Assembly (NCBI RefSeq): GCF_028993635.1
Contig: NZ_CP118631.1
Location: 6,510,001 to 6,574,000 of the forward strand
Length of the DNA: 64,000 bases
Source: Mucilaginibacter sp. SJ
GTDB taxonomy: Bacteria; Bacteroidota; Bacteroidia; Sphingobacteriales; Sphingobacteriaceae
Direction of reading: 5' to 3'
Below, piece by piece: positions 15,980 through 24,103 of the stretch (position 1 is its first letter; every line of letters starts with the position of its first letter). Position numbers and translations under genes: made by a program. The notes beneath the pieces are model-generated. The model was not told the origin of the DNA. It ran no database searches and saw nothing but the letters and a program-made list of their open reading frames with translations.

Positions 15980-16891
15980 TCAGCCAAATTTAATCTCCCA
16001 TGAAATGATCTTTTTATCATCACTTACCGAAAGGAGCTGGTCGGACGTTCCCCAGGCTAATTTGTTGATAGATAGCACATGGCCTGGATAGCCTTTTTCC
16101 CTGCTGATATTTTTGTAGAGTTTAAAATCGTCCGATCCCCAAATCTTGATACTTTTATCCATACTGGCGGTAGCAAAATAGGGTAGGGTGGGATGGAATG
16201 CGATATGGTTCACCGCAAATAAATGGGCAGGAACATTTTTTATTTCATGATAACTGCTGCTATCCCAAATCTTTACCTGGGCATCTCTTGAGCCGGAAGC
16301 GATGTAACTTCCGTCGGGACTGTAGGCAAGCGCAAAAACAGCCATAGTATGGCCATGAAGCGCTTTAATAATAGTATAATCTTCCAGATCGTAAATGGCG
16401 ATGTGATTATCCCGGCAACCGAATGCCACCTGTTTTTGATCCGGCGAAACGGCAATACAACGAACGGTGTCCTTCGATATTGTTATGCTGTGCACCATTT
16501 CAAGCGTTTTAAGGCTCCATACAGACACGGTGCCATCTTCCGATGCTATTAATAACTCATCTTTTTTAACTGATGATTTGATATCAAAGATAGCCTTGCG
16601 GTGATGTCTTAAAGGTTTGAGCAATTTTTGCTGAATAAAATCAAACACCAGAACTTCGCCGCTGCGTAAACCCGCAAACATCAGGGGATAACCTGATGGG
16701 CAGTGGATGGCATAAATAGATGCGTTTACAGGGAACATCACCTTAATGAACGAGAAATCTTTCAGGTTCCATTCAACCAATCCCTTATCATTTCCGCCCG
16801 TAAACAATATCCCCGGCTTTTGCGACAACTCAAGCGTGAATATCGGGTTGGCATGGCCTGTGAGTTCGGCTGTTTTTTGGATGGTGATCAT
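15980..16891 (-). CDS. WD40 repeat protein
   Basis: 303 residues forming one beta-propeller of about seven WD40 blades, for example TGHANPIFTLELSQ (1), LHGHTMAVFALAYSPDGSYI with ASGSRDAQVKIWD (4-5), and FATASMDKSIKIWG (6). There is no signal peptide. WD40 propellers are scaffolds for protein complexes; partners are unknown. It follows hisIE on the same strand after a 96-nt repeat-bearing spacer, so it may be read with the his operon, but no histidine role is known. Confidence 0.88.
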   Translation of the reverse strand: MITIQKTAELTGHANPIFTLELSQKPGILFTGGNDKGLVEWNLKDFSFIKVMFPVNASIYAIHCPSGYPLMFAGLRSGEVLVFDFIQQKLLKPLRHHRKAIFDIKSSVKKDELLIASEDGTVSVWSLKTLEMVHSITISKDTVRCIAVSPDQKQVAFGCRDNHIAIYDLEDYTIIKALHGHTMAVFALAYSPDGSYIASGSRDAQVKIWDSSSYHEIKNVPAHLFAVNHIAFHPTLPYFATASMDKSIKIWGSDDFKLYKNISREKGYPGHVLSINKLAWGTSDQLLSVSDDKKIISWEIKFG

Positions 16892-16895
16892 TCTT

Positions 16896-16982
16896 AGTTC
16901 ATAGTTAATGGTTCATAGATCATAGCAAAATTAACAGGTTAAAGGCAAATTAGCCATGAACCATGATCTATGAACCATGAAC
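16896..16982. repeat. TTCATGGTTCATAGATC-type inverted repeat
   Basis: GTTAATGGTTCATAGATCAT (16906-16925) faces CATGATCTATGAACCATGAA (16962-16981). The same unit occurs at 27907-27945, 35357-35438 and 53996-54046. The hairpin could end or protect the his transcript before the WD40 gene. Confidence 0.6.
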
Positions 16983-16987
16983 AAATA

Positions 16988-17575
16988 TTACTTATGCCTT
17001 GATTCTAAATTTTTAGCAATAGTTTCCAGTGTTAAACCCTTTTCGCGAAGCAGTACCAACAAGTGAAAAACAAGATCTGATGACTCATTGATCAGGTCGG
17101 TTTCTGTTTCGGCAAGGGCGGCTATAACGGTTTCAACACCTTCTTCTCCAACTTTCTGGGCTATTTTGTTAAGGCCTTTGTTGCGAAGCTTATTTACATA
17201 TGATCCTTCAACCGGGTTAGTATACCTGTCGGCAATGATATTTTCCAGCTCCAGGATAAAATTTTGATTAAATTCGGTATTGAAGCAACTGCGTGAGCCT
17301 GTATGACAGGTAGGGCCGTCGGCTTTCACTTTGATCAGCAATGTATCATTATCGCAATCAATGCTGATGCTTTTTACATGCAGGAAGTTGCTGCTGGTCT
17401 CACCCTTAGTCCATAAACGGTTTTTTGTACGAGAATAAAAAGTAACGATATTTTCCTGAACGGTTTTATCATAAGCTTCCTGGTTCATGTAACCCAGCAT
17501 TAGTACCTCTAAAGTTTGCTCGTCCTGTATGATTACGGGGACAAGTCCGCCGGTTTTTTCAAAATCTATGTTCAT
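16988..17575 (-). CDS. hisIE: bifunctional phosphoribosyl-AMP cyclohydrolase / phosphoribosyl-ATP diphosphatase
   Basis: 195 residues, steps 2 and 3 of histidine synthesis. The HisI domain (about 1-105) has VTFYSRTKNRLWTKGETS and the zinc-ligand region DCDNDTLL with CHTGSRSCF; the HisE domain (about 106-195) has GSYVNKLRNKGLNKIAQKVG then EEGVETVIAAL and the acidic helix ESSDLVFHLLVLL. Last his gene of the operon. A 144-nt spacer with a hairpin repeat separates it from hisF. Confidence 0.96.
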   Translation of the reverse strand: MNIDFEKTGGLVPVIIQDEQTLEVLMLGYMNQEAYDKTVQENIVTFYSRTKNRLWTKGETSSNFLHVKSISIDCDNDTLLIKVKADGPTCHTGSRSCFNTEFNQNFILELENIIADRYTNPVEGSYVNKLRNKGLNKIAQKVGEEGVETVIAALAETETDLINESSDLVFHLLVLLREKGLTLETIAKNLESRHK

Positions 17576-17590
17576 AATAACTGCTTTTAA

Positions 17591-17690
17591 ATTCCCCTCT
17601 TGAGAGGGGAGCGTAGCTGTGTGAGCTGGCAGGGGTGTGTTCTAAGCTTGATGAGAAACACACCCCCACACCCCTCTCAAGTGGGGAATC
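17591..17690. repeat. C/G-run palindrome pair between hisF and hisIE (variant type)
   Basis: Outer arms ATTCCCCTCTTGAGAGGGG (17591-17609) and CCCCTCTCAAGTGGGGAAT (17672-17690) are inverted copies; an inner pair GGGGTGTGTT (17633-17642) and AACACACCCC (17648-17657, approximate) closes a second stem. The plan (short palindrome plus G-run, in an inverted pair) is that of the elements at the other his junctions, with a different palindrome sequence. Confidence 0.75.
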
Positions 17691-17719
17691 GCGCAGAGCC
17701 GCCGCTTTTTATGGGATCA

Positions 17720-18859
17720 TCAAATCCTAACTTCTATTTTATTACCCTGTAATGTCCGCTTTAAATCGGGTATCAATATCTCACCATAATGAAACACTGA
17801 AGCCGCCAATGCTGCATCTACATTGGTTTTTTTAAATACATCAACAAAGTGTTCCACCTTGCCGGCACCGCCTGAAGCAATTACCGGAATGTGCACGGCA
17901 TCATTAACAGTTTTCAGTAAACCATTATCAAAGCCACCTTTGGTGCCGTCATGATCCATAGAAGTGAGCAGGATTTCGCCTGCACCACGGCTTTCAGCCT
18001 CCAGGATCCACTCCAGTGTTTGGCGTTCTGTCGGTAGTCTTCCGCCATTTAAGTGCACAATATTTTTATCATCTATTCTGCGGGTATCAACAGCTATTAC
18101 TACAAACTGAACACCAAAAGTGGCGGCCAGTTCATCTATCAGCTTAGGGTTACGTACCGCGGCCGAATTGATGGAGATTTTATCTGCTCCGGCATTGAGT
18201 AGTGCATCAGCATCGGCAATTTCATTAATGCCGCCGCCAATGGTGAATGGGATATTGATCTGCCTGGCAACAGCTTTTACCAGCTCCACCATAGTTTTAC
18301 GGCGTTCAACGGTTGCTGTAATATCCAGAAACACCAACTCGTCGGCCCCCTGGTTGGAGTAATTCCAGGCCAGTTCAACGGGATCGCCGGCATCGCGGAG
18401 GTCAACAAAGTTTACGCCTTTGACAGTACGGCCGTCTTTAACATCGAGGCAGGGGATGATTCGCTTGGCTAACCCCCCCCGCCCCCTAAAGGGGGTGCCT
18501 TTGATTTGCATATTTATTTGCTCCAAAACCTTATTTAAGTTATTGAAAACTTCATTGTTCGAAAATCTTAATACCCTCAAACCTTGACCTTCAAGAAAAG
18601 TCTGCTTGTCGATATCGTTTTTAATTACGTCAGGAAGGCTATGAATCCTTCCGTCTAATTCAATCACAAGTTTATGTTTGTGACAATAAAAATCAGCAAC
18701 GTAACTCCCCAGCGGATGTTGTTTCCTGAATTTTATATCTGAAAAGGTAACATTCAACTGACTCCATAAAAATGTTTCGGCCGGTGTCATGTTATACCTG
18801 AGTGCCTTGGCGTTAGCAAATATTTCGGGGTTAGCGCCCAGAAATAATTTCTTTTTCAT
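17720..18859 (-). CDS. hisF: DUF559 nuclease-like domain fused in frame to HisF (imidazole glycerol phosphate synthase cyclase)
   Basis: 379-residue frame. Residues 1-116 form a DUF559 domain (restriction-endonuclease-like fold): MTPAETFLWSQL, FRKQHPLGSYVADFYC, KLVIELDGRIHS and GLRVLRFSNNEV, with the expected E, D and ExD residues. Residues 121-130 (GTPFRGRGGL) are encoded by a C/G-run repeat. From 131 on it is complete HisF (AKRIIPCLDVKDGRTVKG, FTIGGGI, VVIAVDTRR, ILLTSMDHDGTKGG, VIASGGAG), which with HisH makes IGP and AICAR. HisF proteins normally begin ML(A/S)KRIIPCLD; here the ATG is replaced by repeat sequence. Translation is either as the full fusion or from the ATG at 18511, giving about 263 residues with a 13-residue extension. 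Which occurs cannot be told. Confidence 0.9.
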   Translation of the reverse strand: MKKKLFLGANPEIFANAKALRYNMTPAETFLWSQLNVTFSDIKFRKQHPLGSYVADFYCHKHKLVIELDGRIHSLPDVIKNDIDKQTFLEGQGLRVLRFSNNEVFNNLNKVLEQINMQIKGTPFRGRGGLAKRIIPCLDVKDGRTVKGVNFVDLRDAGDPVELAWNYSNQGADELVFLDITATVERRKTMVELVKAVARQINIPFTIGGGINEIADADALLNAGADKISINSAAVRNPKLIDELAATFGVQFVVIAVDTRRIDDKNIVHLNGGRLPTERQTLEWILEAESRGAGEILLTSMDHDGTKGGFDNGLLKTVNDAVHIPVIASGGAGKVEHFVDVFKKTNVDAALAASVFHYGEILIPDLKRTLQGNKIEVRI

Positions 18860-18944
18860 ACCCGGCTTTTCAAAAACATTTAAATTATACTTGATAAATA
18901 ATCCACCTGCTAAGCAGCACCCCCTTCAGGGGGCGGGGGGGGTT
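18471..18944 (-). mobile_element. DUF559-bearing element with C/G-run terminal inverted repeats, inserted at the hisA/hisF junction
   Basis: About 474 bp. The left end AACCCCCCCCGCCCCC then TAAAGGGGGTGC (18471-18498) and the right end, read on the minus strand, AACCCCCCCCGCCCCC then TGAAGGGGGTGC (18944-18917) are 28-nt inverted repeats differing at one base. They enclose the DUF559 reading frame. The right edge merges with the hisA stop codon (TAA followed by the C-run); the left edge replaces the hisF start codon. The interior looks more A+T-rich than hisA and hisF. No target duplication is obvious. That it is mobile is inference from the repeat structure and the non-duplicated, frame-preserving placement. 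Confidence 0.7.
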
Positions 18945-19692
18945 ATATCGATATCAGCGCGTCCAAATTCCAGTGTTTCACGTTTTCAATGGTGATATGG
19001 CCCTCATATATGGCTTTGCCAACTACTACCGACTCAACTTTTAAGCGGTTAAGTTTTTCGATATCGCTCATGGAGCTAACGCCACCTGAGGCGATCAGCT
19101 TAATGAACGGAGAATGGTCAAGCAGTTTTTCGTACAGTTCAATGCCGGCACCGCCCAATTTACCGTCTTTATTAATGTCAGTACAAAGGAAACGAAAGAA
19201 ACCTAAAGCCAGGCATTTATCAACGTAATCCATCAGTTTGATGGGGGAGCTTTCCATCCAGCCCGAGTATTTGATTACCTCGTCAAGTACGTCGATGGCT
19301 ACTACCACCTGGTCGGAGCACTTATCTTTGCCGCAGATCTCTTTGCTCAGATCTGGTAAAAAATCAGGGTTGGTAAGTGCCTGCGTACCAACAATAACGC
19401 GGTGAACGCCTGCATCTATCAGCTCTTTTACTTTTTCGATGCTACGGATGCCACCGCCATACTGTACCTTCATATCAGTTTTACGGATCACGTCAAACAG
19501 GTACTGCTGATTGCTGAAATCATTTTTTGCGCCGTTAAGGTCGATAATGTGGATGAAGTTGGTGCCGTTGCTCTGGTAGCGTTCAATCATTTCTTCAAGG
19601 GTAACATCGTATTCGGTTACCTGTTTGTAGTCGCCTTCACGAAGACGAACAACCTTCTTGTTCAAAATGTCAATGGCAGGAATAATGTACAT
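18943..19692 (-). CDS. hisA: HisA, phosphoribosylformimino-AICAR ribotide isomerase
   Basis: 249 residues, TIM barrel; opens the ribose ring of ProFAR to PRFAR. Visible are MYIIPAIDILNKKVVRLREG (catalytic Asp in AID), VQYGGGIRS, VVVAIDVLDE, FLCTDINKDGKLGG (second catalytic Asp) and LIASGGVSS. The start is 5 nt after the hisH stop. The TAA stop sits at the very edge of the inserted repeat that precedes the DUF559 gene. Confidence 0.97.
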   Translation of the reverse strand: MYIIPAIDILNKKVVRLREGDYKQVTEYDVTLEEMIERYQSNGTNFIHIIDLNGAKNDFSNQQYLFDVIRKTDMKVQYGGGIRSIEKVKELIDAGVHRVIVGTQALTNPDFLPDLSKEICGKDKCSDQVVVAIDVLDEVIKYSGWMESSPIKLMDYVDKCLALGFFRFLCTDINKDGKLGGAGIELYEKLLDHSPFIKLIASGGVSSMSDIEKLNRLKVESVVVGKAIYEGHITIENVKHWNLDALISI

Positions 19693-19697
19693 ATCCT

Positions 19698-20366
19698 TTA
19701 TATTTTTGAGAAATTAGTTAACAATGTTTCGCCAAACACGCCCGACTTTTCGGGGTGAAATTGTACGCCGTAAAAATTATCAAGCCAAATTGATGCCGAA
19801 AATTGATTTCCGTAATCGGAGGCTAATAAAGTGTATGCTTTATCATACTCAATAAAGTATGAATGTACAAAGTAAAAATGTGAACCTGACGGTATATTTT
19901 CAAATAGCGGGTTGTCCTTTTCAGGGTAAACCCTGTTCCAGCCCGTGTGCGGCACTTTATGATCGGCGCTATCTTTAAACCTTAAAGTTTTAACCGGGAT
20001 GATATCCAACAGGTTAGAATCACCTTCTTCCGAGTAAGAGGTAAGTAATTGCATACCTACACAGATACCCAGCGTAGGTTTTTTTAACGCCTTAATGGAA
20101 GGTACAAGCCCGGTAGCTTTCAGCTTACTCATGGCAGCACCCGCATGCCCGACGCCAGGGATGATATAACGGTCGTACTTATCAAAATCCTCTTCGTTGT
20201 TTATAAAGCCATAAGGGATACCTAAGCGCTCTAAAGCGGCAGTAAGGGAAAATATGTTTCCGGCTCCGTATAGGATGATGCCGATACCCCCCCCGCCCCC
20301 TGAAGGGGGTGCCTCTGCGAGGCTTTCTTTGTCTACTTTTTGTATATCTTGATCTGGTGTATCCAT
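19698..20366 (-). CDS. hisH: HisH, glutaminase subunit of imidazole glycerol phosphate synthase, with repeat-derived N-terminal extension
   Basis: 222 residues. The class I amidotransferase core begins at about residue 28 (IGIILYGAGNIFSLTAALER) and has the nucleophile in LGICVGMQLL and the His/Glu pair in VQFHPEKSG. It feeds ammonia to HisF. The first 27 residues (MDTPDQDIQKVDKESLAEAP then PSGGGGG) have no counterpart in HisH families, which normally begin at the IGII strand; they are encoded by a C/G-run repeat element lying between hisB and the native start. The element therefore supplies the present ATG. Length without the extension (195) is normal. Confidence 0.94.
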   Translation of the reverse strand: MDTPDQDIQKVDKESLAEAPPSGGGGGIGIILYGAGNIFSLTAALERLGIPYGFINNEEDFDKYDRYIIPGVGHAGAAMSKLKATGLVPSIKALKKPTLGICVGMQLLTSYSEEGDSNLLDIIPVKTLRFKDSADHKVPHTGWNRVYPEKDNPLFENIPSGSHFYFVHSYFIEYDKAYTLLASDYGNQFSASIWLDNFYGVQFHPEKSGVFGETLLTNFSKI

Positions 20367-20405
20367 TTTGTGCTTTTTACTCCCCCTTTAGGGGGCCGGG
20401 GGGCG
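20286..20405. repeat. inverted C/G-run palindrome pair at the hisB/hisH junction
   Basis: ACCCCCCCCGCCCCCTGAAG with GGGGTGCC (20286-20313) and, inverted, CGCCCCCCGGCCCCCTAAAG with GGGGGA (20405-20381 on the minus strand). About 67 nt separates them and carries the present hisH ATG. One edge lies 1 nt from the hisB stop; the other abuts the first native codon of hisH. Confidence 0.85.
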
Positions 20406-20406
20406 T

Positions 20407-21546
20407 TTACAAAAGCCCTTTAGTGCTTGGTAAAACCATCTTATCTACATCACGTTTTACGGCCACTTTTATTGCTTTGGCAAAGGCTTTAAATATAGCT
20501 TCAATTTTGTGATGTTCGTTCTGGCCTTCGGCTTTTATGTTCAGATTGCTTTTTGAGGCGTCACTGAACGATTTGAAAAAGTGGTAGAACATTTCTGTTG
20601 GTACATCGCCTACTTTTTCGCGTTTAAAATCGGCATCCCAAACTATCCAGTTACGACCTCCGAAATCGATAGCAGCCTGGGCCAGGCAATCGTCCATCGG
20701 CAGGCAAAAGCCATAACGCTCAATGCCCATTTTGTTGCCTAATGCAGCTGCAAATACTTCGCCTAAGGCAATACCGGTATCTTCAATGGTGTGATGCTCA
20801 TCAATATGCAAATCGCCTTTAGCTGTAATTTCCAGGTCAATACTACCATGACGGGCAATCTGATCCAGCATGTGGTCAAAAAAATGCAACCCGGTTGATA
20901 CTTTGGCGTCGCCCTTACCATCAAGGTTTATTTTGATATAGATATCAGTTTCCTTAGTGGCGCGGCGGTGTTCAAATACCCGCTGACCAAGTTTCAGAAA
21001 CTCATAAATCTTTTGCCAGTCGGTAGTTTCAAGGGCGATAACGTCATCAATATGATCTGCTTCGCTAAATTCGCTTCCACCCAGGTTGCTGTTGTTGTTA
21101 AGCCAGATAGCTTTTGCACCCAGGTTTTTTGCCAATAATACATCGTTTTTACGATCTCCGATGGTAAACGAATTTTTCAGGTCGTATTTATCCGCATCTA
21201 AGTATTGCGTTAACAGTGCAGTGCCCGGCTTACGGGTGGGAGCATTGTCGCGGGCGAAAGTGCGGTCGATGATCTGATTGGCAAATTTTACGCCTTCGCC
21301 TTCAAATGTTTGCAGGATGAAATTGTGGACAGGCCAAAATGTATCTTCAGGGTAAACAGAAGTTCCTAAACCGTCCTGGTTGGTAACCATTACCAGTTCA
21401 AAATCAAGCTCTTTGGCTATTTTGGGCAGATAGGTTAACGCGCCGGGATAAAACTCCAACTTGGCAAATGAATCAATTTGCTCATCAGCAGGCTCCTTGA
21501 TCAGGGTACCATCGCGGTCGACAAATAATATTTTCTGTAAACTCAT
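20407..21546 (-). CDS. hisB: bifunctional histidinol-phosphatase / imidazoleglycerol-phosphate dehydratase
   Basis: 379 residues, steps 6 and 8 of the pathway. The N-terminal HAD phosphatase (about 1-165) has KILFVDRDGTLIKEP, VMVTNQDGLGTS and FTIGDRKNDVLLAKNLG; the C-terminal IGPD domain (about 185-379) has HFFDHMLDQIARHG, DLHIDEHHTIEDTGIALG, DDCLAQAAIDFGGR and GQNEHHKIEAIFKAFAKA, the manganese-binding His clusters. The ATG at 21546 is used. hisC ends 45 nt upstream. Confidence 0.97.
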   Translation of the reverse strand: MSLQKILFVDRDGTLIKEPADEQIDSFAKLEFYPGALTYLPKIAKELDFELVMVTNQDGLGTSVYPEDTFWPVHNFILQTFEGEGVKFANQIIDRTFARDNAPTRKPGTALLTQYLDADKYDLKNSFTIGDRKNDVLLAKNLGAKAIWLNNNSNLGGSEFSEADHIDDVIALETTDWQKIYEFLKLGQRVFEHRRATKETDIYIKINLDGKGDAKVSTGLHFFDHMLDQIARHGSIDLEITAKGDLHIDEHHTIEDTGIALGEVFAAALGNKMGIERYGFCLPMDDCLAQAAIDFGGRNWIVWDADFKREKVGDVPTEMFYHFFKSFSDASKSNLNIKAEGQNEHHKIEAIFKAFAKAIKVAVKRDVDKMVLPSTKGLL

Positions 21547-21554
21547 TCTTTATA

Positions 21555-21587
21555 ATTAGTGAATTAGCGAATTATTGAGTTAGTGAT
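21555..21587. repeat. CACTAATTCGCTAATTCAC-type repeat between hisC and hisB
   Basis: Reads AATTAGTGAATTAGCGAATT then ATTGAGTTAGTGA, a self-similar run of (A)TTAGTGAATT units that can fold on itself. The C/G-run palindrome is absent from this junction. Confidence 0.45.
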
Positions 21588-21591
21588 TTTT

Positions 21592-22692
21592 TTATTTAAA
21601 GTTTTGAAGCGCTTCGAGTAAAATAGTGTTCTCATCTGGTGTGCCTACAGTGATGCGCAGACAGCCCTCGCAAAGCTCAACTTTTGAACGGTTGCGCACT
21701 ATAATGCCCTGTTTTACCAGGTAATCGTAAATGCCGTTAGCATTAGTGGTTTTTACAAGGATGAAGTTGGCATCTGAAGGATAAATATCTACGACAAAAT
21801 CAAAGTCTTTCAGCTTTAACACCAGCCTGTCGCGTTGGGCAAGTATTTCTTTAATCCATTCATTAACCTGACCAACATTGGCTAAAGCGGCTAATGCCAA
21901 TTGCTGTGAGGACTCGTTAACATTATAAGGCGGTTTTACCTTGTTCATCACCTCAATGATCTCCTCGCTGGCAAAAGCCATACCTACACGTAAGCCAGCT
22001 AAGCCCCATGCTTTAGACAGTGTTTGCATTACTACAAGGTTAGCGCACTCGGTCAATTCCTGTATAAAAGATTTTTGCCTGCTGAAGTTAATATAGGCCT
22101 CATCAACCACTACAATGCCTTTAAAGTTGGCCAGCAAGGTTTGAATATCATCCCGGTTGATGGAATTACCGGTAGGGTTGTTTGGCGAGCAGATAAAGAT
22201 CAATTTGGTGTTTTTATCGATAGCTTCGGCAATGCCTTCTAAATTAAGCTGGTAATCTTCGGTGAGGTTTACTTTACGGGCTTCGATATCGTTGATGTTC
22301 GCTGATACCTCGTACATGCCATAAGTAGGCGGCACCAGGATCACATTGTCAATCCCGGGGTTACAAAAACTACGAAAAAGGATATCGATAGCTTCATCAC
22401 TGCCGTTGCCTACAAAAATATTGCGCGGCGGTACACCTTTAATTTCGGTGATGCGTTTTTTAAGATCGTATTGTAAAGGATCAGGGTAGCGGTTAAACTG
22501 CTGATCTAAAGGAGAGCCAAAGGCGTTTTCATTGGCATCAAGGAAAACGCTTGCCTCGCCCTGGTATTCGTCACGTGCCGATGAATAGGGTACAAGACGT
22601 TTAATATTTTCTCTGAGGAGCCCCCCTAACCCCCTAAAGGGGGAGTTACCGTCGGGGCCGCTATAATATTGTTGTTTTATTTCTTCACTCAT
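21592..22692 (-). CDS. hisC: histidinol-phosphate aminotransferase, with repeat-derived N-terminus
   Basis: 366-residue PLP enzyme, step 7. Class I/II aminotransferase features: VFLDANENAFGSP, FNRYPDPLQYDLK, FVGNGSDEAIDILFR, FICSPNNPTGNS, VVVDEAYINF, and the PLP lysine in TLSKAWGLAGLRVGMAFAS. The first 24 residues (MSEEIKQQYYSGPDGN then SPFRGLGG) are not typical; SPFRGLGG is encoded by a C/G-run palindrome, and conserved sequence starts at LLRENIKRLVPYSSARDE. The insertion therefore lies a few codons inside or at the native start. Confidence 0.95.
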   Translation of the reverse strand: MSEEIKQQYYSGPDGNSPFRGLGGLLRENIKRLVPYSSARDEYQGEASVFLDANENAFGSPLDQQFNRYPDPLQYDLKKRITEIKGVPPRNIFVGNGSDEAIDILFRSFCNPGIDNVILVPPTYGMYEVSANINDIEARKVNLTEDYQLNLEGIAEAIDKNTKLIFICSPNNPTGNSINRDDIQTLLANFKGIVVVDEAYINFSRQKSFIQELTECANLVVMQTLSKAWGLAGLRVGMAFASEEIIEVMNKVKPPYNVNESSQQLALAALANVGQVNEWIKEILAQRDRLVLKLKDFDFVVDIYPSDANFILVKTTNANGIYDYLVKQGIIVRNRSKVELCEGCLRITVGTPDENTILLEALQNFK

Positions 22693-22830
22693 TGTTATAA
22701 TCTTTAAAATATGAACTATTCATCCCCCTTAAGCAAAATTTAGAGATGGTTACCTCACAATGCCTACCCGATCGGCTTGTTATCATTCTTTACAGTCGGA
22801 CGTAACTCCCCTTTAAGGTTTGGGGGATCC
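22621..22830. repeat. inverted C/G-run palindrome pair overlapping the hisD end and hisC start
   Basis: Copy 1 CCCCCCTAACCCCCTAAAGG then GGGAGTTACC (22621-22650) is inside hisC; copy 2, read on the minus strand GGATCCCCCAAACCTTAAAG then GGGAGTTACG (22830-22801), is inside the last codons of hisD. They are inverted with 150 nt between. Copy 2 is partly decayed. Confidence 0.75.
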
Positions 22831-24103
22831 TCACACTCACCGCATTCCTGTGTGCATGCAAACCTTCCAGCTCAGCCAAAACTTCAACTGTTGGGCCGAT
22901 GTTTTGGATGCCTTCGCGGGTGATATGCTGAAACGTGATCTTTTTCACAAAAGAATCAACTGATACACCCGAATAAGCTCTCGCATAACTGCTGGTTGGC
23001 AGGGTGTGGTTGGTGCCCGATGCGTAATCACCTGCGCTTTCGGGCGTCAGGTTTCCTAAAAATACCGAACCCGCGTTGATGATACTGCCGGTGATTTGTT
23101 CCCAGCTGTTGGTAGCAAGTATAAGGTGTTCGGGCGCATACTGGTTGCTGAAGCCCATGGCTTCGCTCAGGCTGCCGGCGATTACCACGTATGAGTTATC
23201 GATAGCCAGTTTGGCTATCTCGGCACGCGGCAAAACGGGTAGTTGCTTTTCAACTTCGGCAATGGCTTTTTGAGCAATATCGGCAGAGGTACAAACCAAT
23301 ACCGCCTGGCTATCGATACCATGCTCGGCCTGGGCCAGCAGATCGGCTGCAATGTAAGCCGGAACGGCGGTTTCATCAGCAATAACCAATACTTCTGATG
23401 GCCCTGCAGGCATATCAATTGCCGTTGTGGTGGTTGACTGGATAATGGTTTTAGCCTTGGTTACAAACTGGTTACCCGGCCCAAAGATCTTATCAACTTT
23501 TGCAACGGTTTTTGTTCCATATGCCATGGCCGCCACGGCCTGCGAACCGCCTGCAAGATAGATCTTATCAATCCCCAGCATCAGCGCCACATAAGCTATA
23601 AAGGCATTCACCTTACCGTTTTTTTGCGGGGGCGAACAAACCACAATTTCATGGCAACCTGCAATACGCGCCGGAATCCCCAACATCAAAAACGTACTTG
23701 GCAATACAGCAGAGCCACCGGGGATATACAAACCAACTTTTTCAATAGGCCGTAATTCGCGCCAGCAAGTTACGCCGGGCATGGTTTCAACCTTGTCCTC
23801 GGTCTTTAGCTGCGTTTGGTGAAATTTATAGATATTACTGTAAGCCGTTTCCAATGCCGCCTTTTGGTCGGCAGATATTGCTTTGGCAATTTCTTCCAGT
23901 TCGCCTTTATCAAGATAAAGTTTGTTCAGTTCTACCTTGTCGAACTTCAATGCATAATCAAGCAGGGCGCTGTCACCATGCTGTTGCACGTTGGCAATCA
24001 CATCTTCAACAATAGTCCTGATCTCGTTGGCCGGGTCAACATTACGCTGAACCAGCTTCTGGATATCGTTGGATGAAAGTTCTGAATAATTGTATGTCTT
24101 CAT
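22790..24103 (-). CDS. hisD: histidinol dehydrogenase, C-terminus recoded by a repeat
   Basis: 437 residues; oxidises histidinol to histidine with two NAD and zinc. Visible are GLYIPGGSAVLPSTFLMLGI, FGPGNQFVTKAK, IDMPAGPSEVLVIADE, AEHGIDSQAVLV, NQYAPEHLIL and the end region GLHAHRNAVSVRI. After VSVRI the last 12 residues (PQTLKGSYVRL and neighbours) come from the C/G-run repeat and do not resemble usual HisD tails. The ATG at 24103 directly abuts another repeat copy. Confidence 0.96.
   Translation of the reverse strand: MKTYNYSELSSNDIQKLVQRNVDPANEIRTIVEDVIANVQQHGDSALLDYALKFDKVELNKLYLDKGELEEIAKAISADQKAALETAYSNIYKFHQTQLKTEDKVETMPGVTCWRELRPIEKVGLYIPGGSAVLPSTFLMLGIPARIAGCHEIVVCSPPQKNGKVNAFIAYVALMLGIDKIYLAGGSQAVAAMAYGTKTVAKVDKIFGPGNQFVTKAKTIIQSTTTTAIDMPAGPSEVLVIADETAVPAYIAADLLAQAEHGIDSQAVLVCTSADIAQKAIAEVEKQLPVLPRAEIAKLAIDNSYVVIAGSLSEAMGFSNQYAPEHLILATNSWEQITGSIINAGSVFLGNLTPESAGDYASGTNHTLPTSSYARAYSGVSVDSFVKKITFQHITREGIQNIGPTVEVLAELEGLHAHRNAVSVRIPQTLKGSYVRL

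Noticed and set aside
18512..18859. DUF559 as a separate gene with its own stop
   Set aside because: There is no stop codon between the DUF559 part and HisF in the given sequence, and no frame change at the repeat.
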